Source of the DNA: CAZLPZ01 sp964607245
GTDB taxonomy: Bacteria > Pseudomonadota > Alphaproteobacteria > Micavibrionales > Micavibrionaceae
DNA length: 64,000 nucleotides
Direction of reading: 5' to 3'
Assembly: GCA_964607245.1 (NCBI GenBank)
Contig: CAZSIB010000005.1
Location: 54,595 to 118,594 of the forward strand
Within the stretch, counting starts at the first letter, position 1. Each line of letters opens with the position of its first letter. The notes beneath the pieces were generated by a model. The model did no database searches, was not told the DNA's origin, and saw nothing but the letters and a program-made list of their open reading frames with translations. Below, in pieces: positions 1-8,430 of the stretch. The position numbers and the translations under genes were made by a program.

Positions 1-2
1 CG

Positions 3-74
3 GAACTTTTCGCGCCTGCGCCAGAAAGCGGGACAGAAACAACGCCTGACCCTCAATCTGGGGCGACACCATGA
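3..74 (+). CDS. C-terminal end of an RND periplasmic adaptor protein (partial)
   Basis: A reading frame open from the window edge ends in TGA, which overlaps the ATG of the RND pump gene (ATGA). The visible residues are acidic and Pro/Thr-rich, as in the variable tails of membrane fusion proteins. In RND operons the adaptor gene normally sits directly upstream of the pump gene and is translationally coupled to it, so I infer an AcrA/MexA-type adaptor. The assignment rests on position and the overlap only, because no conserved domain is in view. Confidence 0.5.
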   Translation, partial: ELFAPAPESGTETTPDPQSGATP

Positions 75-3000
75 TCCTCTCTGACATCTCCATTCGGCGC
101 CCTGTCTTTGCAACGGTCATCAATTTGTTGATCGTGGTCGCCGGGATCATTGCCTTTACCAAGCTCCCTTTGCGTGAATATCCCGATATCGATCCGCCGA
201 TTATTTCGATTTCGACGGTGTATTTGGGCGCGAACGCTGAAGTTGTCGAAAGTCGCGTGACTCAGGTCTTGGAAGAAAGCTTAAGTGGGATTGCCGGGAT
301 TGATACGATTGAATCCAAATCCGAAGATGGTGTGTCCTCGATTCAAATTGAATTTGAACTTTCACGAAACATTGATGATGCGGCGAGTGACGTGCGTGAC
401 CGGATTTCGCGCGTGACCAAAGATTTGCCGGATGACGCCGAACAACCGAATATTTCCAAGGCCGATGCGGATACGGATCAGATCGTCTGGATTTCGGTTC
501 AAAGCCCATCGCGCAGTGCGCTTGAACTCACCGATATTGCCGATCGGTATATGCGTGACCGCCTCTCGACTATTGATGGGGTGTCGGCGGTTATTATTGG
601 TGGTGAACGCCGCTATGCGATGCGAATTTGGATTGACCGAAATGAACTTGCCGCCCGCGAACTCGTGGTGAGTGACATTGAAAACGCGTTACTCCGTGAA
701 AATATCGAACTGCCCGCCGGGCGGATTGAATCGCTGAACTCTGAATTTATTGTCCGGGTCGACCGCGCGTACAAGACAGTTGATGATTTTCGCAAGATGA
801 TTATTCGGCGTGGCGATGACGGGTATTTGGTGCGTTTGGGCGATGTCGCGCGCGTTGAAATTGGCCCCAAAAGCGAACGGACCGATTTACGCTCAAATAA
901 TCAATCTGCCGTGGGCTTGGGGATTGGGAAGCAAGCCAAGGCCAATACGCTGGATGTCGCGCATAAAGTCGTTGCCGAAATGCATCAGATTCAAAAGGAT
1001 ATCAAGGGGCAATTCCCGGATATTGAGCTGGCGCTTGCCTATGACGCCTCAAAATTCATCGAGGCGTCGATTCACGAAGTTTACATGACGCTTGCGATGA
1101 CGGTTATTTTGGTCACGCTCGTGATCTATTTTTTCCTCGGGGATTGGCGCGCAACCCTGATCCCGGCAGTCACAATTCCAGTCTCGATTATTGGGGCGTT
1201 TATTGTCCTTTTCGCGCTTGGGTTCTCGGTCAATTTACTCACCCTTTTGGCGCTTGTTCTCGCAATTGGCTTGGTCGTTGACGATTCAATTGTCGTCTTG
1301 GAAAACATTTATCGCCGGGTCGAGGGAGGCGAGCCTTCTTTGGCGGCGGCGCAGCGCGGAACGAACCAAGTCGCCTTTGCGGTCATTGCGACAACGTTGG
1401 TTTTGGTCGCGGTCTTTATTCCAATTTCCTTTATGGAAGGGGATGTCGGGCGTCTTTTCACGGAATTTGCCTGGGCAATCGTGGGCGCCGTGCTTTTCTC
1501 ATCGCTTGTGGCGTTATCCGCATCCCCCATGATGGCCTCTAAATTTTTGGCAGGACGGGGGGGCCATACGCAAAAAAATATTGTTACGCGGTGGATTAAC
1601 CGCCGGATTGACGCGTTTGAGTCGGGCTATCGGCGGCAGTTGGCAAGTTTTATTAACCATCCATTTTTGGTGATTTTGGGCGTCTTGTTGCTCGGGGGGC
1701 TGGGGTATTATTTTTACCGCGCTGTTCCCCAAGAATATGCGCCTGTCGAAGATCGCGGTGTCATCTTTACGATCATGATCGCGCCCGAAGGATCGTCGCT
1801 TGAATACACCAAGGCCAATATGCGTAAAGTCGAGGAAAAGCTGGGGGCGCTCCTCTCTCCGGAGAATGGCGGACCCAAAGATGGCACCGGTGAGGCGCAC
1901 CGGGTGGTGAGCATTGTGCCGGGCGCGTTTTCTGCGACAGGATCGGTGAACACAGGGATTGCGATTGCGCTTTTGAAAGATTGGGGCGAGCGGCGTTATG
2001 CGGGTCAAATTCAAAATGATCTGTTCATGAAATTCTTTGAAATCCCAGGGGTTTGGGCATTTCCCGTCCTCCCGCCCTCACTCGGGCAAAATCCGCAAAG
2101 CACGCCTGTGCAATTTGTGATTGCCGGGGATAATTACGATGATCTGGTGAAATGGCGGGATGCGTTACTGGTCAAAGCCCGTGAAAATCGTCGTCTGGTC
2201 GATCTCGATTGGGATTATAAAGAAGGCAAGCCGCAGATCCGCTTGCGCCTGAATACCACCCGCGCGGCCGAACTTGGGGTCTCGACGGCGCAAATTGGCA
2301 GCACGCTTCAAACCATGTTCGGCAGCCGCGAGGTCACGACCTATCTGGATCGCGGTGAAGAATACGATGTGGTGTTGCAAGGCCGATATCAAGACCGTTT
2401 GTCGCCCACTGACATGAATAATGTTTACGTGCGGTCCGAACGAACGGGCAAATTGATCCCGCTTTCGAATTTACTCAGCATTGAAGAAACGGCCGATGCC
2501 GGGTCGCGTGGGCGGTTTAACCGGATGCGGGCGATTACGATCACGGCGTCTCTCGTCCCGGGATATAGTTTGGGTGCCGCGCTTGATTATCTGGAAGACG
2601 CCGCGCGGACCAGTCTGCCGTCCGAAGCGCAGATCGATTATAAAGGCCAATCGCGCGATTATAAACAAGCGGGCGCGGCCATGTTGTTTGTCTTTTTGCT
2701 TGCGCTTCTCGCGACCTATTTGTTTTTGGCGGCCCAGTTTGAAAGTTTTGTCCATCCGTTTGTCATTATGATGACCGTGCCGTTTGCGTTGATTGGTGCG
2801 CTCTGGGGGCTCTATGTTACGGGCGCGACCTTGAATGTGTATACGCAAGTCGGGTTGATTATGCTCGTCGGTCTTGCCACCAAAAACGGGATTTTGATTG
2901 TCGAATTCGCAAACCAATTGCGCGATGAAGGTGTCGAGTTTATGGAGGCGATTCTTCAGGCCGCGCAGACGCGTGTGCGCCCGATTTTGATGACGTCAAT

Positions 3001-3232
3001 TGCGACGATCGTCGGGGCGATTCCCTTGGCGCTGGCCATGGTCATTGGCGGGGCGGGGGCAGAAAGCCGTTTCCCGATTGGCGTGGTGATCGTCAGCGGC
3101 GTTGCCGTGTCGACGGTCTTGACTCTATTTATTATTCCGACATTTTATGCGCTTCTTGCGCGGCATACGGGATCGCCCCTTGCCACCACCCGCGCCCTTG
3201 AGAAAGAGTTAGAGGCGCGTGAGGATGAGTAA
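71..3232 (+). CDS. RND multidrug efflux pump, HAE1 family (AcrB/MexB type)
   Basis: This 1053-residue inner-membrane proton/drug antiporter forms the trimeric pump of a tripartite efflux system. The family architecture is clear: one N-terminal membrane helix (about residues 10-30), a periplasmic porter loop, helices 2-7, a second large loop and helices 8-12. The proton-relay pair Asp404-Asp405 lies in the motif GLVVDDSIVVLEN of helix 4, and the matching lysine is Lys938 in ATKNGILIVEFAN. The length is normal for the family. The gene overlaps the preceding adaptor frame by ATGA and the following 57-residue ORF, so it is probably the middle of an efflux operon. The substrate cannot be told from sequence, and there is no local TetR/MarR regulator. 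Confidence 0.95.
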   Translation: MILSDISIRRPVFATVINLLIVVAGIIAFTKLPLREYPDIDPPIISISTVYLGANAEVVESRVTQVLEESLSGIAGIDTIESKSEDGVSSIQIEFELSRNIDDAASDVRDRISRVTKDLPDDAEQPNISKADADTDQIVWISVQSPSRSALELTDIADRYMRDRLSTIDGVSAVIIGGERRYAMRIWIDRNELAARELVVSDIENALLRENIELPAGRIESLNSEFIVRVDRAYKTVDDFRKMIIRRGDDGYLVRLGDVARVEIGPKSERTDLRSNNQSAVGLGIGKQAKANTLDVAHKVVAEMHQIQKDIKGQFPDIELALAYDASKFIEASIHEVYMTLAMTVILVTLVIYFFLGDWRATLIPAVTIPVSIIGAFIVLFALGFSVNLLTLLALVLAIGLVVDDSIVVLENIYRRVEGGEPSLAAAQRGTNQVAFAVIATTLVLVAVFIPISFMEGDVGRLFTEFAWAIVGAVLFSSLVALSASPMMASKFLAGRGGHTQKNIVTRWINRRIDAFESGYRRQLASFINHPFLVILGVLLLGGLGYYFYRAVPQEYAPVEDRGVIFTIMIAPEGSSLEYTKANMRKVEEKLGALLSPENGGPKDGTGEAHRVVSIVPGAFSATGSVNTGIAIALLKDWGERRYAGQIQNDLFMKFFEIPGVWAFPVLPPSLGQNPQSTPVQFVIAGDNYDDLVKWRDALLVKARENRRLVDLDWDYKEGKPQIRLRLNTTRAAELGVSTAQIGSTLQTMFGSREVTTYLDRGEEYDVVLQGRYQDRLSPTDMNNVYVRSERTGKLIPLSNLLSIEETADAGSRGRFNRMRAITITASLVPGYSLGAALDYLEDAARTSLPSEAQIDYKGQSRDYKQAGAAMLFVFLLALLATYLFLAAQFESFVHPFVIMMTVPFALIGALWGLYVTGATLNVYTQVGLIMLVGLATKNGILIVEFANQLRDEGVEFMEAILQAAQTRVRPILMTSIATIVGAIPLALAMVIGGAGAESRFPIGVVIVSGVAVSTVLTLFIIPTFYALLARHTGSPLATTRALEKELEAREDE

Positions 3233-3398
3233 TTATAAACTGTGCCAGATGTCTTTGGATCATCCCGTTCTTGAAAAAGAAAAAGTTGATCAATTTATGT
3301 GGGTGCGTTCAGACAACGTGGATGAACTGAATGAGAATCGCCGCGGTGATGTGTCGCAAGTCGATATCTATCGTCATGCGTTAAGCTTCTCGTCATGA
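3225..3398 (+). CDS. 57-residue orphan protein linking RND and MATE genes
   Basis: An intact 57-codon frame starts inside the last codons of the RND gene and ends in a TGA overlapping the MATE start (ATGA at 3395). The product begins MSNYKLCQMSLDHPVLEK and is hydrophilic and charged, with no membrane segment or signal peptide. It fills the whole gap between the two pump genes and overlaps both, which strongly suggests a translated, coupled gene and not spacer. I do not recognise the family. It might be a small modulator of one of the pumps or merely a coupling ORF. Confidence 0.6.
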   Translation: MSNYKLCQMSLDHPVLEKEKVDQFMWVRSDNVDELNENRRGDVSQVDIYRHALSFSS

Positions 3399-4747
3399 CG
3401 AACCCACGTGCTCAGGATCTGACCTCGGGATCCATTCCCGCGCATTTATTTCGCTTGGCTCTTCCCATGATTTGGGGGATTTTGGCGATTGTCGCGATGC
3501 AACTCGCGGATGTTTATTACATCGCGGGGCTGGGGCATCTGGCGCTTGAATCCATTTCGTTTACCTTTCCGGTCAGTATGACGCTTTTTAACCTGGTCAT
3601 GGGGTTATCGATTGCGACATCTGCAATTTGTGCACGCTTGATTGGCGAAAAATCAACCGAGACATTAAAACATTTTCTGGCCCATGCCCTCGTTATCGCC
3701 TGCGGGGTCGGGGTGTTTTTGGCGGTCTTGGGTGAAATATTACTGCCCTATATTTTTGATTATCTGGGCGCGGGGCCCGAACATATGCCGGCGATTATGG
3801 CGTTTATGCGCGTTTCGCTCTGGGGGTATGTGTTTGTGACTGTCCCGCTTGTGGCGAATGCGGGCTTGCGTGCGGCGGGTGACACGTTTATCCCGTCGAT
3901 CATTATGGTCTTGGCCGCTCTCATCAATTTTCCCCTGGCCTATGCGCTGGTCTATGGCGCGGGACCTTTTCCCGCCTGGGGGGTTGCGGGCGCCGCAAGC
4001 GCGAATGTCATCAGTAATGCGCTTGTCGCGGTGTTTGCGCTCTATGTTCTGATTGTCCGGCACCGGATGCTGGATCGGCATTGTGTGACGTTCCAAGATT
4101 TTGGCGCGCACGCGACACGTTTATTTTCAATCGCCCTGCCGGTGGGCGTGATGAATTTGATCCAACCGCTGACGGCGGGGGTCCTCACCGCCATTCTTTC
4201 AGGGTACGGCGCGCATGCGGTGGCTGCCTACGGCGTCATTGGGCGGGTTGAGGCCTTGGCGGCTGTTGTCCTGATGGCGGTCTCGATTGGGATGTCGCCG
4301 ATTATCGGACAAAATTACGGCGCGCGGCGCTTTGACCGCATCGAACAGACGATTGATATCGGTATTCGTTTTTGTGTTTTCTGGTCGATCGCCGTGGGCC
4401 TGGGGCTTATGCTTTTTGGATCAATGCTTGCCCGCGCCTTTACCGATGACCCAGAGACAATCCAAACCGTTGCGCTTTATTTTATGTTGACGGGGATCAG
4501 CGCGGCGGTCGGTAACATCGCCATCGGGTGGGGCACGGCGTGGAATGCCCTGGCAAAGCCCCAATTTTCTGCCGTGATGACAACGGGCCGGTTCTTTATC
4601 GGGGGGATCGTGTGTGGGTATTTGGGGCATTTGATCGCCGGATTGCCGGGGTTGTTCATGGGCCTTGCGGTCGGGAACATTATTCTTGGCACGGTCCTTC
4701 ATTTTTGGAGCCGGACGCGGTTTGACCGGCTCGCGGCGGCGCCTTAA
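3395..4747 (+). CDS. MATE family multidrug efflux protein
   Basis: The 450-residue polytopic protein has about 12 hydrophobic segments in two homologous halves, which is the MATE (NorM/DinF) pattern: a cation-coupled antiporter for drugs or toxic metabolites in the inner membrane. The N-terminal half carries LFRLALPMIWGILA, resembling the usual first-helix region, and the second half starts near residue 235 with LFSIALPVGVMN. It begins in the stop codon of the 57-residue ORF and ends 4 bp inside the convergent rlmE gene. The exact subfamily and substrate are unknown. Confidence 0.9.
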   Translation: MTNPRAQDLTSGSIPAHLFRLALPMIWGILAIVAMQLADVYYIAGLGHLALESISFTFPVSMTLFNLVMGLSIATSAICARLIGEKSTETLKHFLAHALVIACGVGVFLAVLGEILLPYIFDYLGAGPEHMPAIMAFMRVSLWGYVFVTVPLVANAGLRAAGDTFIPSIIMVLAALINFPLAYALVYGAGPFPAWGVAGAASANVISNALVAVFALYVLIVRHRMLDRHCVTFQDFGAHATRLFSIALPVGVMNLIQPLTAGVLTAILSGYGAHAVAAYGVIGRVEALAAVVLMAVSIGMSPIIGQNYGARRFDRIEQTIDIGIRFCVFWSIAVGLGLMLFGSMLARAFTDDPETIQTVALYFMLTGISAAVGNIAIGWGTAWNALAKPQFSAVMTTGRFFIGGIVCGYLGHLIAGLPGLFMGLAVGNIILGTVLHFWSRTRFDRLAAAP

Positions 4748-5484
4748 ACCGTATCGTTTCCATTGCGGCGGAATCCGGTTGCCACTAAAAATTGTTCGCT
4801 TGACTCTTTTCGGCTCGCGGGTGGTTTCATGTGCCGCACGGTTTTAAAATCCCGCTTCATTTGCGCCAAAAGTTCGCCCTGGGCGCCACCTTGGAACACT
4901 TTACTGACAAAGACGCCACCAGGTTTTAAAACATGACAGGCAAAATCATACGCGGCCTCGACCAGACCCATAATGCGCAAGTGATCTGTTTCTTGGTGCC
5001 CCGTGGTGTTGGGTGCCATGTCGGAAAGGACAATATCCACGGGCCCGCCCGTCAAGGATTTGAGTTTTTCGGGCGCATCGTCCGCCATAAAATCCATCTG
5101 GATAAAATCAACGCCGGGAATGGGATCAATGGGCAATAAATCAATTGCGACAACTTTTTTGGCCTTGTGGGCGATGGCGACTTGGGCCCAACCGCCGGGC
5201 GCGGCCCCCAGATCCACGATGATTTGGCCGGGTTTCAGGATATGCAGTTTTTCGTGGATCCCCAATAATTTAAACGCCGCGCGCGAGCGATAGCCTAGGC
5301 GTTCGGCCTCGCGCACAAAGGGGTCGTTCAGTTGTCGTTGGAGCCATTTGGTGGATGACGCCGTGCGTGCGCGTGCGGTTTTGACCCGAACGGCCACGTC
5401 CCGCGTGGTGCGGTTCCGGCGCTTGCCGCTGGATTTTCCAGGAATTTTTCCCTTATTTACGGGCGGGTCGGTGGGGTCGGACAT
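4744..5484 (-). CDS. rlmE: 23S rRNA 2'-O-methyltransferase RlmE (FtsJ/RrmJ)
   Basis: It methylates the ribose of U2552 in 23S rRNA during late 50S assembly, using SAM. The 246 residues carry the FtsJ fold: SAM-binding DLGAAPGGW near residues 91-99 and the catalytic K-D-K-E tetrad at Lys72, Asp155 (LSDMAPN), Lys195 (VSKVFQG) and Glu230. The last three have the same spacing as in E. coli RlmE. A basic N-terminal extension of about 35 residues precedes the domain, as is common in alphaproteobacteria. It is convergent with the MATE gene, overlapping by 4 bp. The exopolyphosphatase gene that often precedes rlmE is not here. Confidence 0.95.
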   Translation of the reverse strand: MSDPTDPPVNKGKIPGKSSGKRRNRTTRDVAVRVKTARARTASSTKWLQRQLNDPFVREAERLGYRSRAAFKLLGIHEKLHILKPGQIIVDLGAAPGGWAQVAIAHKAKKVVAIDLLPIDPIPGVDFIQMDFMADDAPEKLKSLTGGPVDIVLSDMAPNTTGHQETDHLRIMGLVEAAYDFACHVLKPGGVFVSKVFQGGAQGELLAQMKRDFKTVRHMKPPASRKESSEQFLVATGFRRNGNDTV

Positions 5485-5489
5485 ATGAT

Positions 5490-5518
5490 TTGACAGGGGG
5501 TTTGGGTTTGAATTATAT
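5490..5518 (+). promoter_or_regulatory. sigma70-type promoter for the 175-residue orphan gene
   Basis: TTGACA (5490-5495) and TTATAT (5513-5518) are separated by 17 bases. The promoter points at the orphan gene starting at 5556, whose start is preceded by the ribosome site AAGGAG (5542-5547). It sits just upstream of the divergent rlmE start. Confidence 0.7.
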
Positions 5519-5555
5519 AAACTGAAATCTATTCACGTGGCAAGGAGAAAAGATC

Positions 5556-6083
5556 ATGGTAACAACAGGGGCCTATTTAACGATTGATGACAAAATCAAA
5601 GCGATAAAAGCATCGGGAAAAGTATCACCTGCTCTTAAAGAGGCCGTTCAAGAAATTAAATTAGGCCCGCTGCAAGGCCGCGTTGGAGCGATGGCGAATA
5701 AGGGGATGCCTGCCTATAAAGGAGCGCTTGCGCTCGAGTTTAATTTAGAGGGTGATTTGGCATTGGCTCCAGTACAGGTATTTCTTGGGCGTAACACACA
5801 ACCGGAAACCATTAACGTTTATCATGTCCTGATTCAGGGGCCGCATGGATATGAACCCTTGAAGGGGATCTTCTATCGTACTGACAGAGACCGCTGTCGT
5901 ATCGCCCTCCGTACAGGTATTTCTGGCGTTTTTCAATTAGCTAAGATGACAAAGGTGAAAAAGATGGGAACAACATTTGTTGATGTTGTTCCGCCTATGC
6001 GCGCTTGGTATGGACAGTTTTTTCAAAAAGAGGGCGAACGGACGTTTTGGCGTGCAAATCCTACCCTGTTCGTTGGTTCTTAA
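5556..6083 (+). CDS. Orphan protein of 175 residues
   Basis: I do not recognise this protein. It is soluble and basic, with no signal peptide or membrane helix. It starts MVTTGAYLTIDDKIKAIK, has a helical N-terminal third and then probable beta segments (ALEFNLEGDLALAPVQVF, INVYHVLIQG). The gene is well equipped for expression as a monocistron, with a good promoter at 5490-5518, AAGGAG eight bases before the ATG and an intrinsic terminator at 6164. Codon use is somewhat more AT-rich than its neighbours (many AAA, TTA and ATT codons), hinting at more recent acquisition. Confidence 0.7.
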   Translation: MVTTGAYLTIDDKIKAIKASGKVSPALKEAVQEIKLGPLQGRVGAMANKGMPAYKGALALEFNLEGDLALAPVQVFLGRNTQPETINVYHVLIQGPHGYEPLKGIFYRTDRDRCRIALRTGISGVFQLAKMTKVKKMGTTFVDVVPPMRAWYGQFFQKEGERTFWRANPTLFVGS

Positions 6084-6163
6084 AGGAAATGCTATCTTTT
6101 ATCTATGTTAAAGAGAAAAGATAGCCGTATGTTCTTGTCAGACAGCTCTGAATGGTCAAACAA

Positions 6164-6197
6164 AAAGGCCGGGGGTTTCCCGGCCTTTAGAGTTTTT
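6164..6197 (+). terminator. Intrinsic terminator
   Basis: A 10-bp perfect stem, AAAGGCCGGG (6164-6173) with CCCGGCCTTT (6179-6188), closes a 5-base loop and is followed by AGAGTTTTTGTTTT. It ends the orphan gene at 5556-6083. The A-run on the other side lets it work weakly in the opposite direction. Confidence 0.8.
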
Positions 6198-6283
6198 GTT
6201 TTGCCTTAACAACCCGCAAGCCCTGTTCAAACTCGCCCTCTATACTTTCATTATGCCCAGAAAAGGGGTGAGTCGCGCAAACT

Positions 6284-6454
6284 TTGAGGGGTAGATTCGT
6301 CAACGAAATTGTGGATAACCCCAGATTCGCTCGTCCCATTGTTTTTTATAACTGGGTCTATCTGCGGCAAGAACGCGCGGGGAAAAATGCCGGGGATGGC
6401 TTGCCAGATTGGATCAAACGCTTTAATAATCAAAGCAGTGTTTGGGGCTGTTGA
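6284..6454 (+). pseudogene. Possible gene remnant or small ORF upstream of pal
   Basis: A 56-codon frame with a TTG start reads like real protein, with a segment RFARPIVFYNWVYLRQERAG followed by LPDWIKRF, and uses host-like codons. The upstream frame beginning with ATG at 6253 (MPRKGVSRANFEG) lies one base out of register, so the pair may be one small gene broken by a frameshift. No good ribosome site is visible. The rest of 6198-6551 shows only an AT-rich stretch before pal. Confidence 0.3.
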
Positions 6455-6551
6455 TTCTCGGCCTTTTCTGTTGGCGGTTCCCGCCGCTTTCGTTTTCTTT
6501 TGTCGCGTTTGATCTTTAACTTGTTGTTTTCTCTTTGAAAAGGAGCCTGCC

Positions 6552-7079
6552 ATGATGAATTCTACCGCCCGTTTTGTGTTGTTGCCTGTGGCGCTTTTGG
6601 CGCTTGCGGCCTGTACAAACAAAACCAAGGATTCGATGCAGGAATCGGGGGCTTATGGCACCGATGGCACCGCCGGGACAACAATGGCCCCGGTGGATGG
6701 TGTTGCGTCTGGCACTGTTATTCCGGGATCTCAAGAAGATCTGACCGTCAATGTCGGTGACCGCATTTTCTTTGGCTATGACCGTGTGGATTTAACTCCG
6801 GAAGGCCGTCAAACACTGGACCTTCAGGCCGAATGGCTCAAGCGTTATCCCAATGTTACTGTGACCATCGAAGGTCATGCGGATGAACGCGGCACCCGTG
6901 AATATAACTTGGCCCTTGGGGATCGTCGTGCGAATACGGTGCGGGGCTATTTGGTGTCGCAAGGCATTGATACCGCGCGGATCCAGACGATTTCGTACGG
7001 TAAAGAACGTCCGGCGGTGTTTGGGGCAGATGACCAATCTTGGGCCCAGAACCGTCGTGCTGTGACCAAGGTGAACTAA
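6552..7079 (+). CDS. pal: Peptidoglycan-associated lipoprotein Pal
   Basis: Pal is an outer-membrane lipoprotein that tethers the outer membrane to peptidoglycan and works with the Tol complex during constriction. The 175 residues have a lipoprotein signal with lipobox LAAC (Cys near residue 22), a low-complexity Gly/Thr linker and an OmpA-like domain from about residue 60. The domain carries FFGYDRVDLTPEG and the peptidoglycan-binding stretch EGHADERGTREYNLALGDRR. AAAAGGAG lies just before the ATG. cpoB follows after 3 bases, the standard order, but tolQ, tolR, tolA and tolB are not upstream, which is unusual for alphaproteobacteria. Confidence 0.95.
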   Translation: MMNSTARFVLLPVALLALAACTNKTKDSMQESGAYGTDGTAGTTMAPVDGVASGTVIPGSQEDLTVNVGDRIFFGYDRVDLTPEGRQTLDLQAEWLKRYPNVTVTIEGHADERGTREYNLALGDRRANTVRGYLVSQGIDTARIQTISYGKERPAVFGADDQSWAQNRRAVTKVN

Positions 7080-7082
7080 TCC

Positions 7083-8057
7083 GTGCGCGCGCGCCTGTTC
7101 TCCTCTTTTCGCGCATCTGTTGCGGTGCTGGCCTTGATCGCCACGCTGCCCGTGCCGATGGCTTTTGCCCAAGTGGGAGATGCGGACGCGCGCTTATCAC
7201 GGATGGAACGTGACATCGAAACCTTAAGCCGGTCGGTATTTAAGGGTGAAAAGCCACCTGCCGGCGCGATGAATATCGGTGCAGGATCCCAGGCTTTCCA
7301 AGAACAGACCGATGGGCGCCTGTCCCAACTGGAATCTGATCTGCGTGAACTGACCGGTCGGGTTGAAGAACAGGGAAACACCCTGAACCAAATCAACCGG
7401 ACCTTGATGGATATTCAAACGCGGGTCACGCGTATGGAACAAGGGGCGGGGACGACAGTCCTCGCGCCCCTACCGTCCACCTCGTCCTCATCTAACCTTT
7501 CGGTGTCGAGTGGGGGGGGAGAAAACGCGGCAACACCTGCTGATGTCTCCGAACCCGCGCCAAATATTTTGACCGATGGGCCGAATGGCGCCGCGTCCGG
7601 TACGGCCCCCAGTGTTGAAAATTTTGGCAATCTGCCACAAAACGCAACGACCAGTATTCCCCCCGAAACCGATCCCGCCCGCGCGTATGAAAATGCGATC
7701 AGTCTGTTAAAGCAACGGGATTATAGCCTGGCAGAAAAGGCGTTTCGTGATTTTTTAAAGGTCAATCCGGATCATACGTTGGCCCCGAACGCCAAATATT
7801 GGCTCGGGGAGGCGTATTTTGCCCAAAACAAGTATGACCAAGCCGCACGGATTTTTGCCGAAGGCTATCAAAAATATCCAAAAGGGGCCAAGGCCGCGGA
7901 TAATCTGCTGAAACTCGGGTTATCCCTTGCGGCCAAAGGGAATGGGGCGGACGCCTGCGTCGCCTTGGGTCAAATTGCCAAAGACTTCCCCAACAGCGCG
8001 GCCGCCGTACGCAACCGCGCCGATCAAGAAATGCGCAAGTTAAAGTGCGGTGGATAA
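7083..8057 (+). CDS. cpoB: Cell division coordinator CpoB (YbgF), TPR protein
   Basis: This periplasmic protein couples Tol-Pal function to septal peptidoglycan synthesis. The 324 residues comprise a signal peptide ending about AFA-QV near residue 29, a coiled-coil region rich in Leu/Glu (about 35-120), a Ser/Pro/Thr-rich linker, and a C-terminal tetratricopeptide domain from about residue 200 (YENAISLLKQRDYSLAEKAF, then AKYWLGEAYFAQNKYDQAAR). The GTG start is only 3 bases after the pal stop, so the two are cotranscribed. The usual downstream partners tilS and ftsH are absent here. Confidence 0.92.
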   Translation: MRARLFSSFRASVAVLALIATLPVPMAFAQVGDADARLSRMERDIETLSRSVFKGEKPPAGAMNIGAGSQAFQEQTDGRLSQLESDLRELTGRVEEQGNTLNQINRTLMDIQTRVTRMEQGAGTTVLAPLPSTSSSSNLSVSSGGGENAATPADVSEPAPNILTDGPNGAASGTAPSVENFGNLPQNATTSIPPETDPARAYENAISLLKQRDYSLAEKAFRDFLKVNPDHTLAPNAKYWLGEAYFAQNKYDQAARIFAEGYQKYPKGAKAADNLLKLGLSLAAKGNGADACVALGQIAKDFPNSAAAVRNRADQEMRKLKCGG

Positions 8058-8152
8058 GGTTTAGAACGCTGGTCGATCGGGGTATCTCCTCCTGATTTAG
8101 ACGCGATATTTTTTCTATCCTTTTGTTTTCTCTTTCTCTTTCTTCCTTTCCT

Positions 8153-8233
8153 TGTCATCCCCGCGAAGGCGGGGATCCAGTTCTTTCTTCCTCTTTTTTC
8201 CTTTTCTGGATTCCCGCTGTTGCGGGAATGACA
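8153..8233. repeat. Palindromic intergenic repeat (REP/MITE-like)
   Basis: The arm TGTCATCCCCGCGAAGGCGG and its continuation to 8180 is matched in inverted orientation by the arm ending GCGGGAATGACA at 8233, about 28 bases each with few mismatches. Each arm is itself a small hairpin (CCCCGC/GCGGGG and CCCGC/GCGGG). This is the general form of small dispersed palindromic elements of proteobacteria. It carries no coding capacity and lies downstream of cpoB. Confidence 0.7.
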
Positions 8234-8276
8234 GAGAAGTCCGTTTGGCTTTATATTCCCCCGTGGTTTTTGTGTT

Positions 8277-8423
8277 TAAAAAACACAAGGGAACAGCGCG
8301 CGCCGCCCTCGTAAATTGTGGGCTGCCCGGTGGTGGGTGGGGGATTGGCTCCTTTCTTCGGACGGTCGATTTAACCAACACGCCTTGAAAAAAGAGCTTC
8401 CCCCTCTGGTGGTCGACTCCATT
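8277..8423 (-). ncRNA. Candidate small RNA, about 147 nt
   Basis: A consensus promoter on the minus strand (8431-8459) would start a transcript near 8423. No plausible gene follows. The predicted RNA folds as a long 5' hairpin (GGGGG-AA-GCTC then a U-rich arm, pairing with GAAAG-GAGC-CAAT-CCCCC). A C-rich unpaired stretch with CCCACCCACCACC follows. The 3' end is a GC hairpin (AGGGCGGC/GCTG..CCCTT) running into GTGTTTTTT, a good intrinsic terminator ending at about 8277. The apical part has a loose resemblance to the 6S RNA motif GGTCCGTCCGA, but the ends do not pair as in 6S RNA. I call it an unclassified sRNA. The remainder of 8058-8593 holds only the repeat and terminators. Confidence 0.5.
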
Positions 8424-8430
8424 AAGAGAG

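Noticed and set aside
8277..8423. Assignment of the candidate sRNA as 6S RNA
   Set aside because: A short loop similarity exists, but the 5' and 3' ends do not pair into a closing stem and the length is rather small. It is left unclassified.
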